Positions 30,004-38,429 of a DNA stretch of 64,000 bases are shown here, piece after piece; the first letter of the stretch is position 1, and every line of letters starts with the position of its first letter. A program made the position numbers and the translations under genes. This stretch comes from PWXP01 sp040772845 (lineage in GTDB: Bacteria; Planctomycetota; Planctomycetia; Pirellulales; Thermoguttaceae): contig JAXGXG010000001.1 in assembly GCA_040772845.1 (NCBI GenBank), forward strand, positions 3,162,001-3,226,000. Reading direction: 5' to 3'. A model generated the notes under the pieces. That model was not told the origin of the DNA. It worked only from the letters and a program-made list of their open reading frames with translations, and did no database searches.

Positions 30004-30028
30004 CCCGCCACCTTGCCGGGAACTAGAC

Positions 30029-31327
30029 GTGCGAATCCTACTGCTAAGCCACTACTTTCCGCCGGAGACCAATGCGCCCGCGTCGCGGACCTACGAACAC
30101 TGCGCGCGCTGGGCCAAGGCCGGCCATGACGTCACCGTCGTAACCTGCTCACCAAATTGCCCACACGGCGCTGTCTACCCGAATTATCGCAATCGGTTCC
30201 GGCGGCAAGTGGAAATGGTGGACGGCATCCGTGTGGTGCGGGTGTGGACGTATATCGCCCCCAATGCCGGGACGTGGCGACGAATCGCCAACTACTTATC
30301 GTACATGTTCAGCGCGGTGTGGGCATCACTCCGGCTACCTCGCCCCGACGTGGTGATTGCCACGTCGCCGCAGTTCTTTTGCGGCTGGGCCGGCGTGCTA
30401 GCATCGCTGTTAAAGCGAGCACCGCTGGTACTGGAAATCCGCGATATCTGGCCGGAGTCGATTGCCGCCGTCGGCGCAATGCGAAACCGGCCGCTGCTGG
30501 CCTTACTCGAAAGGCTCGAACGCCGCATGTATCGGGCAGCCAACCATATCGTAACCGTGGGCGAGGGCTATCGCGACAATATCCTTGGCAAGGTCGATGT
30601 GGCCGATCGTGTTTCCGTCATCCCCAACGGTGTCGATCTGACGCAATTCACACCTGCGGAACCCAATCAACAATTCCTGCGACGCTGGAACCTTGCAGGC
30701 AAGTTCGTCTGTTCCTACGTCGGCACGATCGGCATGGCGCACGGGCTGGAGGTAGTGATCGAGGCGGCGAAGCGATTGCGGCTGGAAGGGCGCGACGACA
30801 TTCGTTTCTGCCTGGTGGGCGATGGCGCGATGCGCCAGTCGCTTCAGCGGCAGGCGCAGCGCGGGGGCGTTTCGGACATGGTCATCTTCACGGGCCGGAT
30901 GCCGAAGGAAGCGATGCCGGCCGTACTGGCCAGTTCCGACGCCTGCCTGGTGCATTTGCGCGGCTGCAAGCTGTTCGAGACGGTCGTTCCCTCCAAATTA
31001 TTCGAGATCATGGCCATGGAGCGGCCCATCATCATGGGCGTCAAGGGCGGTGCGCGGAGCATCATCAAGGAAGCCGGGGCCGGCGTCATGATGGAACCCG
31101 ATTGCCCCGAATCGCTGATTGACGCGATCCGCCATCTCAAGGCCGAAAAGCAAGCAGGGCGCGTCCCAGCCGCAGGTGCGCGGTTTTACGTGGCCGAGCG
31201 TTACAGCCGGGATATACTGGCAGCCAGTTATGCCACCCTTCTACAGAGCATGATGGACCCTTCGGTCCCGAATAGTGCATCAATCCCTCATATCCCTACC
31301 GAAAAACCAAGTCGAAAGGCCGCGTAA
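30029..31327 (+). CDS. Glycosyltransferase family 4 (WbuB-like)
   Basis: 432 aa, GTG start. The N-terminal Rossmann fold begins MRILLLSHYFPPETNAPASR, typical of WbuB-type GT4 enzymes. VSVIPNGVDLTQF is the linker motif, and in the C-terminal domain LPSKLFE-type sequence VPSKLFEIMAMERPIIMGVK marks the donor-binding EX7E region. It transfers a sugar, often a deoxy- or N-acetyl-sugar, onto a lipid-linked acceptor at the inner membrane. First gene of the rightward 16 kb cluster; ordinary GC, unlike the next two genes. Confidence 0.93.
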   Translation: MRILLLSHYFPPETNAPASRTYEHCARWAKAGHDVTVVTCSPNCPHGAVYPNYRNRFRRQVEMVDGIRVVRVWTYIAPNAGTWRRIANYLSYMFSAVWASLRLPRPDVVIATSPQFFCGWAGVLASLLKRAPLVLEIRDIWPESIAAVGAMRNRPLLALLERLERRMYRAANHIVTVGEGYRDNILGKVDVADRVSVIPNGVDLTQFTPAEPNQQFLRRWNLAGKFVCSYVGTIGMAHGLEVVIEAAKRLRLEGRDDIRFCLVGDGAMRQSLQRQAQRGGVSDMVIFTGRMPKEAMPAVLASSDACLVHLRGCKLFETVVPSKLFEIMAMERPIIMGVKGGARSIIKEAGAGVMMEPDCPESLIDAIRHLKAEKQAGRVPAAGARFYVAERYSRDILAASYATLLQSMMDPSVPNSASIPHIPTEKPSRKAA

Positions 31328-31456
31328 ACACCGAACGCAATTATCTCGTGAACACTTGTCAAACCAATCGGTGCCAATCCATGTCCTTTCATTTCCCAAA
31401 CTGGAAAGCAGACATCATCCCTCATCGTCTTCAGCACGTATTCGTAGGGCGCGCCT

Positions 31457-32824
31457 TTGTCGTATCAGCATTTTAGTACCGAAGTATCTTCGCATTCATT
31501 GCGGGAATCTGGAGGGAGAATTGCCCCTTTCCAGCCTCCTGAAGTAATCGGTCTGCGCGCTCAGTTCGAGATATCATCGGCGACACTTGGCGTTACTACT
31601 GATTCGATCGGCCTCTCGGCAGCGCAACGGACTCTCTTCTTCCTAGTCATTATACAATCCGCTCTCCTTCCGTTGGTACCGGATGAACTCACGATTCAAA
31701 GTGCGGGATTCGCCGTCACATTCGCCGTCTTATGGATTGTGTCCCTTGGGAGTGCAACAATCGCATCGACAGGACGGTGGGCGGGAATTGCTCTTGGGCT
31801 GTTTCTTGTCTCGGTGTTTGTTTCATACCCTACTGCTGTCGGGAATGGCATACCATCGTTCGAATGGCTGCGTGCCTGCATTCCGTTTCTATTCCTAAGC
31901 GCGTATTTCGTGCTGGGTACGGCCAAAGGTGAAGCGGATAGCCTATTCATCTTAGACTGTCTGCAAATCGGTGCCCTATTCTGGGCGGCAAAGATACTCT
32001 TCTTGTCCGCCGGAAATCTCAACAGTCTCCTTTCCGGATCGCTGGCCCGTCTGACCTATGTCACCCTCGACACACTCATTCCCTTTGGTTTCCTTGGATT
32101 CGTACTCTCTTTGTATAACCCCAGTCCGTTTGCAACTCGGTATCGCGCGGCTTTTCTTACTCTTTTTGGATTTCTTGTGTTAGCCTGTGCCTACCGCAGC
32201 CAAATCATCCTGTGCACTGCTGTGGTTATCATTCATCCGCGAATACGTCGTCACCTTCTCGCTGCGGGACTCGTACTGCTTCTACTTATGGCGCCACTTA
32301 GCACACTCATAGCGGTTTCCGATTTGCCTCTAATGAGCAATATCACATTGCGGTTTGAGCGATTATCGGAGATACGGGATTTCGATGATTTGGGCACGCG
32401 AGCCCACGAACTTCGCTTCGCATACACATCATTTCTTGACTCTCCCATTTTCGGAAATGGTCTAGGCTGCCCCGTGCCTGGCGTCTACACTGGTGACTCT
32501 GACTATTATCGTTCAATCCATAACGTTTGGCTTTATCTACTGATGGATTTGGGGCTGATTGGTTGCTGTTTCTATGTACTCTTCATTCTGGCGTCCCTAG
32601 GCACCAACGACAGAAATGAGAGTTCTCCAAAACTGGAGATATACGCAAGAGCCCGTTGGTGTGCCAAACTCGCGACAGGTGCATTGCTTCTATATGCAAG
32701 TTGCCAGGCTGCATATCGCGGAATTCAATTCAACCTGATGCTTGCCGCCATGACCGCTGTGGCAACGACTCCGTTTTCGGCACAATGTGCCCGTTCATCC
32801 TTCACTGCTCGCGAAACACCTTAG
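31457..32824 (+). CDS. O-antigen polymerase/ligase-like membrane protein (Wzy/WaaL type)
   Basis: 455 aa from a TTG start, about ten transmembrane helices. The large periplasmic loop and following helix (RAHELRFAYTSFLDSPIFGN, then SIHNVWLYLLMDLGLIG) match the Wzy_C/O-antigen ligase pattern with its Arg, Glu and His-Asn residues. Family members join or polymerise lipid-linked glycan units in the periplasm. The exact start is uncertain: the first ~45 codons have no conserved feature and no good ribosome site. Base composition is clearly lower in GC than the flanking genes, which is usual for wzy and suggests transfer. Confidence 0.85.
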   Translation: MSYQHFSTEVSSHSLRESGGRIAPFQPPEVIGLRAQFEISSATLGVTTDSIGLSAAQRTLFFLVIIQSALLPLVPDELTIQSAGFAVTFAVLWIVSLGSATIASTGRWAGIALGLFLVSVFVSYPTAVGNGIPSFEWLRACIPFLFLSAYFVLGTAKGEADSLFILDCLQIGALFWAAKILFLSAGNLNSLLSGSLARLTYVTLDTLIPFGFLGFVLSLYNPSPFATRYRAAFLTLFGFLVLACAYRSQIILCTAVVIIHPRIRRHLLAAGLVLLLLMAPLSTLIAVSDLPLMSNITLRFERLSEIRDFDDLGTRAHELRFAYTSFLDSPIFGNGLGCPVPGVYTGDSDYYRSIHNVWLYLLMDLGLIGCCFYVLFILASLGTNDRNESSPKLEIYARARWCAKLATGALLLYASCQAAYRGIQFNLMLAAMTAVATTPFSAQCARSSFTARETP

Positions 32825-32843
32825 TGAAGGTCTCCAGATTCGC

Positions 32844-34214
32844 ATGATCAACATGTCACGCTCAGAACTGGAAGCCGTTCGTCCAACATCTGCCATTCTG
32901 GCCGAACAATTGCAGGGAGCGTTGACACGAGTCTTCGCGAGCGCCGCCGTACTTAGTGTGACTCTTGGCGGCTTTCTCGTAGTTGGGGCGGAATTCTATG
33001 GCGAATCCCTATCCCTCCTCGCAGTTCCGTATATCGTGCAAGGCATTCTCGAGCCAATTATTATGGCGATTCAAATACGCTGGTTGCTGCTACCGGATGG
33101 CGCCGGCCGAATTGCTCAGCTTCGACGGCACCTGATCGGTGCAGGCTCCGTCGGGATACTGGTCTCCTGTGCTGCTCTCGTCGCCATGCCGACCGCAGCA
33201 ACCCTTAGCGTGCTACGCCTCGCCTGCACTGCAGGTTTTCTTTCGCTATCAATCCTCAATGCTTACCTGATTGGCGCGGTCTTCGCGCTGGCTCTACACA
33301 GCCATCTTTGGAAGTCGTACTCTGTATACCTGCTGACGTTCTGGGTTTCTCTCTTCTTATTAAAGGACCAAGGCACCGACGGCTTCTTATTGTCGCTCTG
33401 CCTTTCTCAATTGGCGCTCCTCGCGACGTTGTATGCTTCGCGAACACTACGTCACTACGCTGCGTCGAGCGGCCCTGTCACGGCAGGAACGTCAAAAACG
33501 CTGTTTAAGGAATACTTGCTCGCGCTTTCTCCCCGACTTGCAATCATTGTACTTGGCCCTGTGATGCTCGCATTCGGCGCAATAAGCATGAATGCGGTGA
33601 ATCTCGCGGCATACAAGCTTGCAACCACGATTGCCAATGTTATCAAATTGGCAATTCCGATATCCCCTGAGACCATCCAGGTATCTTTCAATGCTTGCTC
33701 CGAAAGATCGTATAAGCGGTCTCGTCGATTCGCTTCCAGGCTCTTTGTTGCGCTCCTGTTGGGCGCGATTTGTCTGAGTTGCATCGCCTATGTTTGCCGA
33801 CACTCACTCTATCTGCGACTACTTGGCATCATGCAACCCGATTCGTTGCGAATCACCTTCCTTGGAATGCCTTTCTTTTTCCTGATTCAACCACTCGGTT
33901 CCTATCTGCTGGCTCTTCGCCGGTCGCGCGCACTGGTATTCTCAACAGGTGCAACCATTCTCGGAGCTTCTGTCGTAGGCGGGCTGTTTGGTGTCCCGGC
34001 AGGGTTCGCCGCGGGATCGGTTGGCTATGTTGTTGCGGCAGTGGCATCGCAAAGCCTTGCTGAGAAAGAAGGGCTTTTCGATCGCCACAAGACTTCTCTT
34101 GCACACGCCCCATCATGCGAATGTCATCCTCACTTCGCGATCAGCACAGAAGGCAGTCGTCCAGACAGGACGTCACTCTTTCGACACGGAGACAAGAATG
34201 AAAGAGTACTATGA
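32844..34214 (+). CDS. Polysaccharide flippase-like membrane protein (Wzx/MATE-like)
   Basis: 456 aa from ATG of MINMSRSELEAV; an ATG 19 codons upstream would overlap the previous gene. About twelve hydrophobic segments in two halves, with a central stretch KTLFKEYLLALSPRLAIIVL, are consistent with a Wzx-type exporter that flips undecaprenyl-linked sugars. The C-terminal ~45 residues after the last helix are hydrophilic. Low GC like the preceding gene, so the two were probably acquired or evolved together. Its last 17 bases overlap the methyltransferase start. Sequence similarity is weak by eye, so the family is inferred from topology and context. Confidence 0.75.
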   Translation: MINMSRSELEAVRPTSAILAEQLQGALTRVFASAAVLSVTLGGFLVVGAEFYGESLSLLAVPYIVQGILEPIIMAIQIRWLLLPDGAGRIAQLRRHLIGAGSVGILVSCAALVAMPTAATLSVLRLACTAGFLSLSILNAYLIGAVFALALHSHLWKSYSVYLLTFWVSLFLLKDQGTDGFLLSLCLSQLALLATLYASRTLRHYAASSGPVTAGTSKTLFKEYLLALSPRLAIIVLGPVMLAFGAISMNAVNLAAYKLATTIANVIKLAIPISPETIQVSFNACSERSYKRSRRFASRLFVALLLGAICLSCIAYVCRHSLYLRLLGIMQPDSLRITFLGMPFFFLIQPLGSYLLALRRSRALVFSTGATILGASVVGGLFGVPAGFAAGSVGYVVAAVASQSLAEKEGLFDRHKTSLAHAPSCECHPHFAISTEGSRPDRTSLFRHGDKNERVL

Positions 34215-34824
34215 AGGTTATTGGAGTCCTGCTATCGACGTGTCGGAGCATGACGTTACCACGCCGGAGCGTATGCGCCGGTTGATCGACACTATGGGAC
34301 AATACTGTCGGTCAGGCTCGCGTGTTCTCGATCTTGGATGCGGGGCAGGTTCTTTTTCGGCAGCTCTGCATCGACATGGTTACGAAGTCCTTGGGACCGA
34401 TATTGCCGAGAATGCTATCGCGTTGGCTCGCACAACCTATCCCGAAGCATCCTTCGAGTTGCTCGGTCCGGACGGACTGATCCCAGCACCTGACCAGTCC
34501 TTTGCCGCCGTGTGGAGCAGCGAAGTCATCGAACATGTCTTTGATGTTGACGCGTACCTGAGGGAAATCCACCGCGTACTGGAACCGAACGGACTGCTTG
34601 TGCTTACGACGCCCCATCACGGACTCATTAAGAACCTGGGGATTGTACTGTGGAAGTTCGAGAAGCACTTCAACGTCCATGGCAATCACATCCGATATTT
34701 CACCAGGCCAGCGCTGGAGCAATGTTTAAGTCAATGCGGGTTTCAGTCGCTCTCGTATGGGGGAATTGGTCGCTTCTGGCCCGTTTACCGGTCGTGGTTC
34801 GTAACCGCCAAACGCGCCGCCTGA
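34198..34824 (+). CDS. Class I SAM-dependent methyltransferase
   Basis: 208 aa from ATG at MKEYYEGYWSPAI; a longer open frame upstream lies inside the flippase gene and is rejected. SAM-binding motif I is VLDLGCGAGSFSAAL, motif II GTDIAEN, and SSEVIEHVFDVDAYLREIHR with VLEPNGLLVLTTP is the usual type-11 methyltransferase core. It probably methylates a sugar or lipid intermediate of the polysaccharide. Starts within the last codons of the flippase, so coupled. Confidence 0.92.
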   Translation: MKEYYEGYWSPAIDVSEHDVTTPERMRRLIDTMGQYCRSGSRVLDLGCGAGSFSAALHRHGYEVLGTDIAENAIALARTTYPEASFELLGPDGLIPAPDQSFAAVWSSEVIEHVFDVDAYLREIHRVLEPNGLLVLTTPHHGLIKNLGIVLWKFEKHFNVHGNHIRYFTRPALEQCLSQCGFQSLSYGGIGRFWPVYRSWFVTAKRAA

Positions 34825-34837
34825 ACAGGACAAACTC

Positions 34838-35809
34838 ATGGACCTTGCCGTCATCATTCTGACCTTCAACGAAGAGGCGAACCTGCCGGCCGCGCTCGAT
34901 TCGGTATGCGGGTGGGCGTCGGAAGTCTACGTGGTCGATTCCTTCAGTACGGACCGAACCGTGGACATTGCCCTTGAGCGGGCTGCCGAAGGCGTTCGCG
35001 TCGTGCAGCACAAGTTCGAGGACTACTCGCAGCAGTGGAACTGGGCGCTCACGCACCTTCCGATTCGTGCGGCGTGGACCTTGAAACTCGATGCCGACGA
35101 ACGTTGCACCCTGGCATTCAAGCTGGAAGTGGAATCGCAGCTAGCCGGAGCACCGGCCGACGTGGCAGGCGTGTTCTTCCGTCGCCGCCTCATCTTCATG
35201 GGAACGCCGATTTCCGGCGCCGGAACGTCGGACGCGTACGTGCTTCATCTGTGGCGCACCGGCCAGGCCAGGTTTGAAGATCGGGCCGTCAATGAGCATG
35301 CCCTTGTCAACGGCGAAGTCGTCTATCTTCACAATACCGTCGAACACCACAACACGAAGTCGCTGAGCGACTGGCTTGACAAGCATAACCGCTATACGTC
35401 GCTCGAAGCCCTGAGCCTCATCGAGGGCAACGTGGTCGGCGACGTCTCGCCACGCCTGTTCGGCCGCGACGACCAACGACGCATCTGGCTGCGCAGCATG
35501 TATTACCGCGTTCCATGCCGCTTCGCCGTCGCGATGGCATACTTCCTGTACCGCTATGTCTGGAAACTCGGCTTTCTGGACGGCGAGGCCGGGTTCCACC
35601 TCTGTTTCCTTCAGGTTGCATTTCGATACATCACCGATCTGAAGGTTTGCGAATATCGGAAGACGGGCAAACTGCCCGAGGTCCATTGGCCCGAACGAGG
35701 TGCGGCCCATCCTGCCGTTGCGGATTCGGAGCTTCAGCAATGGGTGGACCAACCGCAGGCGTCAGAACAACCCCACAACCAAACACATACACTCAGGCGA
35801 TGCGCCTGA
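34838..35809 (+). CDS. Glycosyltransferase family 2 (WaaE/KdtX-like)
   Basis: 323 aa. The GT-A fold opens with LAVIILTFNEEANLPAALDS, followed by VYVVDSFSTDRT and the metal-binding LKLDADER (DxD). The later section HNTVEHHNTKSLSDWLDKHN and the C-terminal helices CRFAVAMAYFLYRYVWKLGF are typical of the WaaE-like branch. It transfers a hexose or heptose to a growing glycan at the cytoplasmic membrane face. Lies 13 bases after the methyltransferase. Confidence 0.93.
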   Translation: MDLAVIILTFNEEANLPAALDSVCGWASEVYVVDSFSTDRTVDIALERAAEGVRVVQHKFEDYSQQWNWALTHLPIRAAWTLKLDADERCTLAFKLEVESQLAGAPADVAGVFFRRRLIFMGTPISGAGTSDAYVLHLWRTGQARFEDRAVNEHALVNGEVVYLHNTVEHHNTKSLSDWLDKHNRYTSLEALSLIEGNVVGDVSPRLFGRDDQRRIWLRSMYYRVPCRFAVAMAYFLYRYVWKLGFLDGEAGFHLCFLQVAFRYITDLKVCEYRKTGKLPEVHWPERGAAHPAVADSELQQWVDQPQASEQPHNQTHTLRRCA

Positions 35810-35831
35810 TTTTTATTCGGAAAGACGGATC

Positions 35832-36977
35832 ATGGATGTTGTCTTTGTCGGGGACTGGCTTCCGCGCACAACGCTTGCAAATAGCTGTATCGCCGAATCC
35901 GTTATGCGCATCGGGAATCTGGAATGCGCCATAGCCGCCGCTTCACGTGCGAGCTACAAGGCGCATCCCCTCGTCCTGGGACCGGAGGCCATCGACCGGG
36001 TGGCCGCGGCCCGGTTCACCGCACTCAATCTCGCCAACAACCATGTCTACGACGCAGGCGGCGGGTGTTTCGCAGATATGCTTGGCGAACTGCGCCGACG
36101 GTGCGGCACGCAGTTCTATGGCTTGAAGGACTCCCCCTATGCCGTTCTGGAAGAGAAAGACCGCCGGTGTGCCGTAATCGGATGCCTGGAGCGCTGCCGG
36201 GCCCGCGGGCCGGCCATCTTCCGGGAGGAAGACGTGTTGGAACTGATCGCGGGTCTCCGTTCGCGATTCGACCGGGTTGTCGTCACGCCGCACTGGGGCA
36301 AGGAAGGCGAATTCGCCGCGCACCCGTCGCCCCGGCAGCGGGCCCTGGCGCGACGATGGATCGAAGCAGGGGCCGATGCCGTGTTGGGACATCACGCACA
36401 TGCCGTTCAGGGGCGTGAATGGCTTCGCGGTCGGCCCGTCTTCTATTCGCTCGGCAATTTCGTCTTCGACCACGACGAAGGCCGCGCCCACCGTGCAACC
36501 TCGCTCGGACTCGCCGTCCATTGGTCAACCGGCCGCGAGCCGGGCGTCGACCGTTGGCGGCACGAACTCTTCCTGCAGCATTGCGGGCGCGTCCATGCGC
36601 TGGACGCCCGCGCATTGCAGGCGGCGGAAGCGTATTTCAAGGTAATTTCCGATGATCTTGGCGATGTGCGGAGGCCGTGGGGGCCGTTGCGCTGGGCCAG
36701 GACCGTCGGCCCAATCTATATCGCCAAAAACCGAAGCAGTTGGCGGCGACGCTTTCGACGGCATCCGCTGGCAACCGTACCGGTATGGCTGGCGTGGAGT
36801 ATGCTTCCCTCGACGCTCCTGCTCCGCATCGGAAGCCTTATCCCTGATAAATCAACCGCCGTTGCCGCCGAACGTTTTTGGGAACAGCTTGCCGAAAACG
36901 CCATGTTGCGCCGCGACGAACAACCGGACATCGTCCCCTTCCCCAAGTCAAGCGAGGAGATGCGAAGATCCGCTTGA
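35832..36977 (+). CDS. CapA-family metallophosphatase-like protein
   Basis: 381 aa from the ATG of MDVVFVGDWLP. The poly-gamma-glutamate CapA signatures are present: VGDW, NLECAIA, LNLANNHVYDAGG and, later, PHWGKEGEFAAHPSPRQR, GADAVLGHHAHAVQGREW and FYSLGNFVFDH. These are calcineurin-like metal-binding motifs. CapA proteins act in capsule anchoring or attachment, often with PGA, but here the partners are polysaccharide genes. No signal peptide is obvious. It begins 22 bases after the GT2 gene; an earlier in-frame start inside that gene is rejected. Confidence 0.9.
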   Translation: MDVVFVGDWLPRTTLANSCIAESVMRIGNLECAIAAASRASYKAHPLVLGPEAIDRVAAARFTALNLANNHVYDAGGGCFADMLGELRRRCGTQFYGLKDSPYAVLEEKDRRCAVIGCLERCRARGPAIFREEDVLELIAGLRSRFDRVVVTPHWGKEGEFAAHPSPRQRALARRWIEAGADAVLGHHAHAVQGREWLRGRPVFYSLGNFVFDHDEGRAHRATSLGLAVHWSTGREPGVDRWRHELFLQHCGRVHALDARALQAAEAYFKVISDDLGDVRRPWGPLRWARTVGPIYIAKNRSSWRRRFRRHPLATVPVWLAWSMLPSTLLLRIGSLIPDKSTAVAAERFWEQLAENAMLRRDEQPDIVPFPKSSEEMRRSA

Positions 36978-36994
36978 CCAGGCGGCCGACTGCC

Positions 36995-38404
36995 ATGATG
37001 ACATTTGCCCTGAAACGCCGAGTCTATGAATCGTTGCCGCGGTGGCTCCTCGCGCCCGTTGGATGGGTACCCTTCCCGCTTCTGGCCGGTCGGCACTACC
37101 GCGACATTCTGCGCCGCGGCCAGCAGATGGATCGCGCAACTCGCAGTGACATACGGACCTGGCAGGAAGCAGCTTTGGGACGCATGCTCAGGTACGCGTG
37201 CGACCAGGTTCCGGCCTACCGGCGTTATCGAGGCCTGGTCGATCGCCTGCGTCCTACCGAGGCACTCAAGGGATTCCCACTACTGGAGAAGTCGCAAATA
37301 CAAGCGGACTTGGCCAAATATCTGCCGGAAGCCTTCCACCGCATACCCCATTACGAGTGCACAACGGGGGGCACGTCGGGCAGTCAGTTGCGATTCTACG
37401 TAGATGATCACTCGCAGGCGGTAGAAACGGCGTTCATGCATCGGCAATGGTCGCGAGTGGGATATACGACCCGCTGCCGAAAAGCGACCTTTCGCGGAGT
37501 GAACTTCGGTCGGCTGCGACCCGGCGTCTACTGGCAACGCAATCCTGTCTACAACGAGCTTCAGTTCTCGCCGTATCACATGAATGAGGCGACGCTGGGG
37601 AACTACTGGGACGCCCTGGTGGAGTATCGGCCGGCGTTTATCCACGGATATCCTTCGGCCGTGGACCTGCTGGCAGAGTATGCTTTGCGGCACGCGCTTC
37701 CAACAGACTCGCTGCGCCTTCGCGCGGTACTGCTGGGCTCGGAAGGATTGCTGCCGGGGCAGCGGGAACGCATCGAAAACGCTTTCCACACACGGGCGTA
37801 CACCTGGTACGGACACAGCGAGCGGCTCATCCTGGCAGGGGAATGCGAGTCCTGCGACGCGTATCACCACATTCCCGATTACGGCATTCTGGAAATGCTG
37901 GATTCGGACGGCCGCCAGGTGGAACCGTACGGCGAGCGCGCCGAACTGGTCGGGACCGGCCTGCTCAACCGTTCTCTTGTTCTGATCCGCTACCGAACGG
38001 GCGACTGGGCGCGGCGATTGCCCCACCAGTGCCAATGCGGGCGAGCATTCGATCGCTTCGATCGCGTTGAAGGCCGCTGGCGGCAGGAATATCTTGTAGG
38101 AAAGAACGGATCCAGAATTTCGCTTGCTGCGCTCAATATGCACGGCCCCTGCTTTCAGAACGTCGCGCGATACCAATACCACCAGACAACACCTGGCCGA
38201 ATGGAGCTGCGGCTGATGGTTGCCGACTGCTTCAGCCCCATCGACGAAACGCGTCTGCGAGATGCGCTTGCCCGGAAACTCGGCGACCAATTGGAGGTTG
38301 TGCTCCGCGTCGTCGACAGTATCCCGCTGACAGAACGCGGCAAACTGCAGCGTCTCATCCAGACACTCCCTGCACCAGAAGAGAACCACGCATCGGCTGC
38401 GTGA
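36995..38404 (+). CDS. CapK/PaaK-like adenylate-forming ligase
   Basis: 469 aa from the ATG at MMTFALKRR. TTGGTSGSQLRFYVD is the phosphate-binding loop of the phenylacetate-CoA ligase family. HGYPSAVDLLAEYA, AVLLGSEGLLPGQRERIENA, YGHSERLILAGEC and RYRTGDWA are the following conserved blocks, and ERGKLQRLI near the end carries the A10-type lysine. CapK-type members of polysaccharide clusters are thought to activate small acids for decoration of the glycan. The cysteines in GECESCDAYHH and CQCGRAFDRF may bind a metal. Starts 17 bases after the CapA gene. Confidence 0.9.
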   Translation: MMTFALKRRVYESLPRWLLAPVGWVPFPLLAGRHYRDILRRGQQMDRATRSDIRTWQEAALGRMLRYACDQVPAYRRYRGLVDRLRPTEALKGFPLLEKSQIQADLAKYLPEAFHRIPHYECTTGGTSGSQLRFYVDDHSQAVETAFMHRQWSRVGYTTRCRKATFRGVNFGRLRPGVYWQRNPVYNELQFSPYHMNEATLGNYWDALVEYRPAFIHGYPSAVDLLAEYALRHALPTDSLRLRAVLLGSEGLLPGQRERIENAFHTRAYTWYGHSERLILAGECESCDAYHHIPDYGILEMLDSDGRQVEPYGERAELVGTGLLNRSLVLIRYRTGDWARRLPHQCQCGRAFDRFDRVEGRWRQEYLVGKNGSRISLAALNMHGPCFQNVARYQYHQTTPGRMELRLMVADCFSPIDETRLRDALARKLGDQLEVVLRVVDSIPLTERGKLQRLIQTLPAPEENHASAA

Positions 38405-38429
38405 GAATCAGCATATTGGAGGAACTACG

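Larger units (their letters stand above)
29428..30028. other. Divergent intergenic region upstream of the polysaccharide cluster
   Basis: About 600 bases. It holds a ~71-base imperfect palindrome (29840-29910) and, next to the first cluster gene, a candidate promoter whose -10 sits inside a perfect short inverted repeat (29992-30009). No gene supported. Confidence 0.5.
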
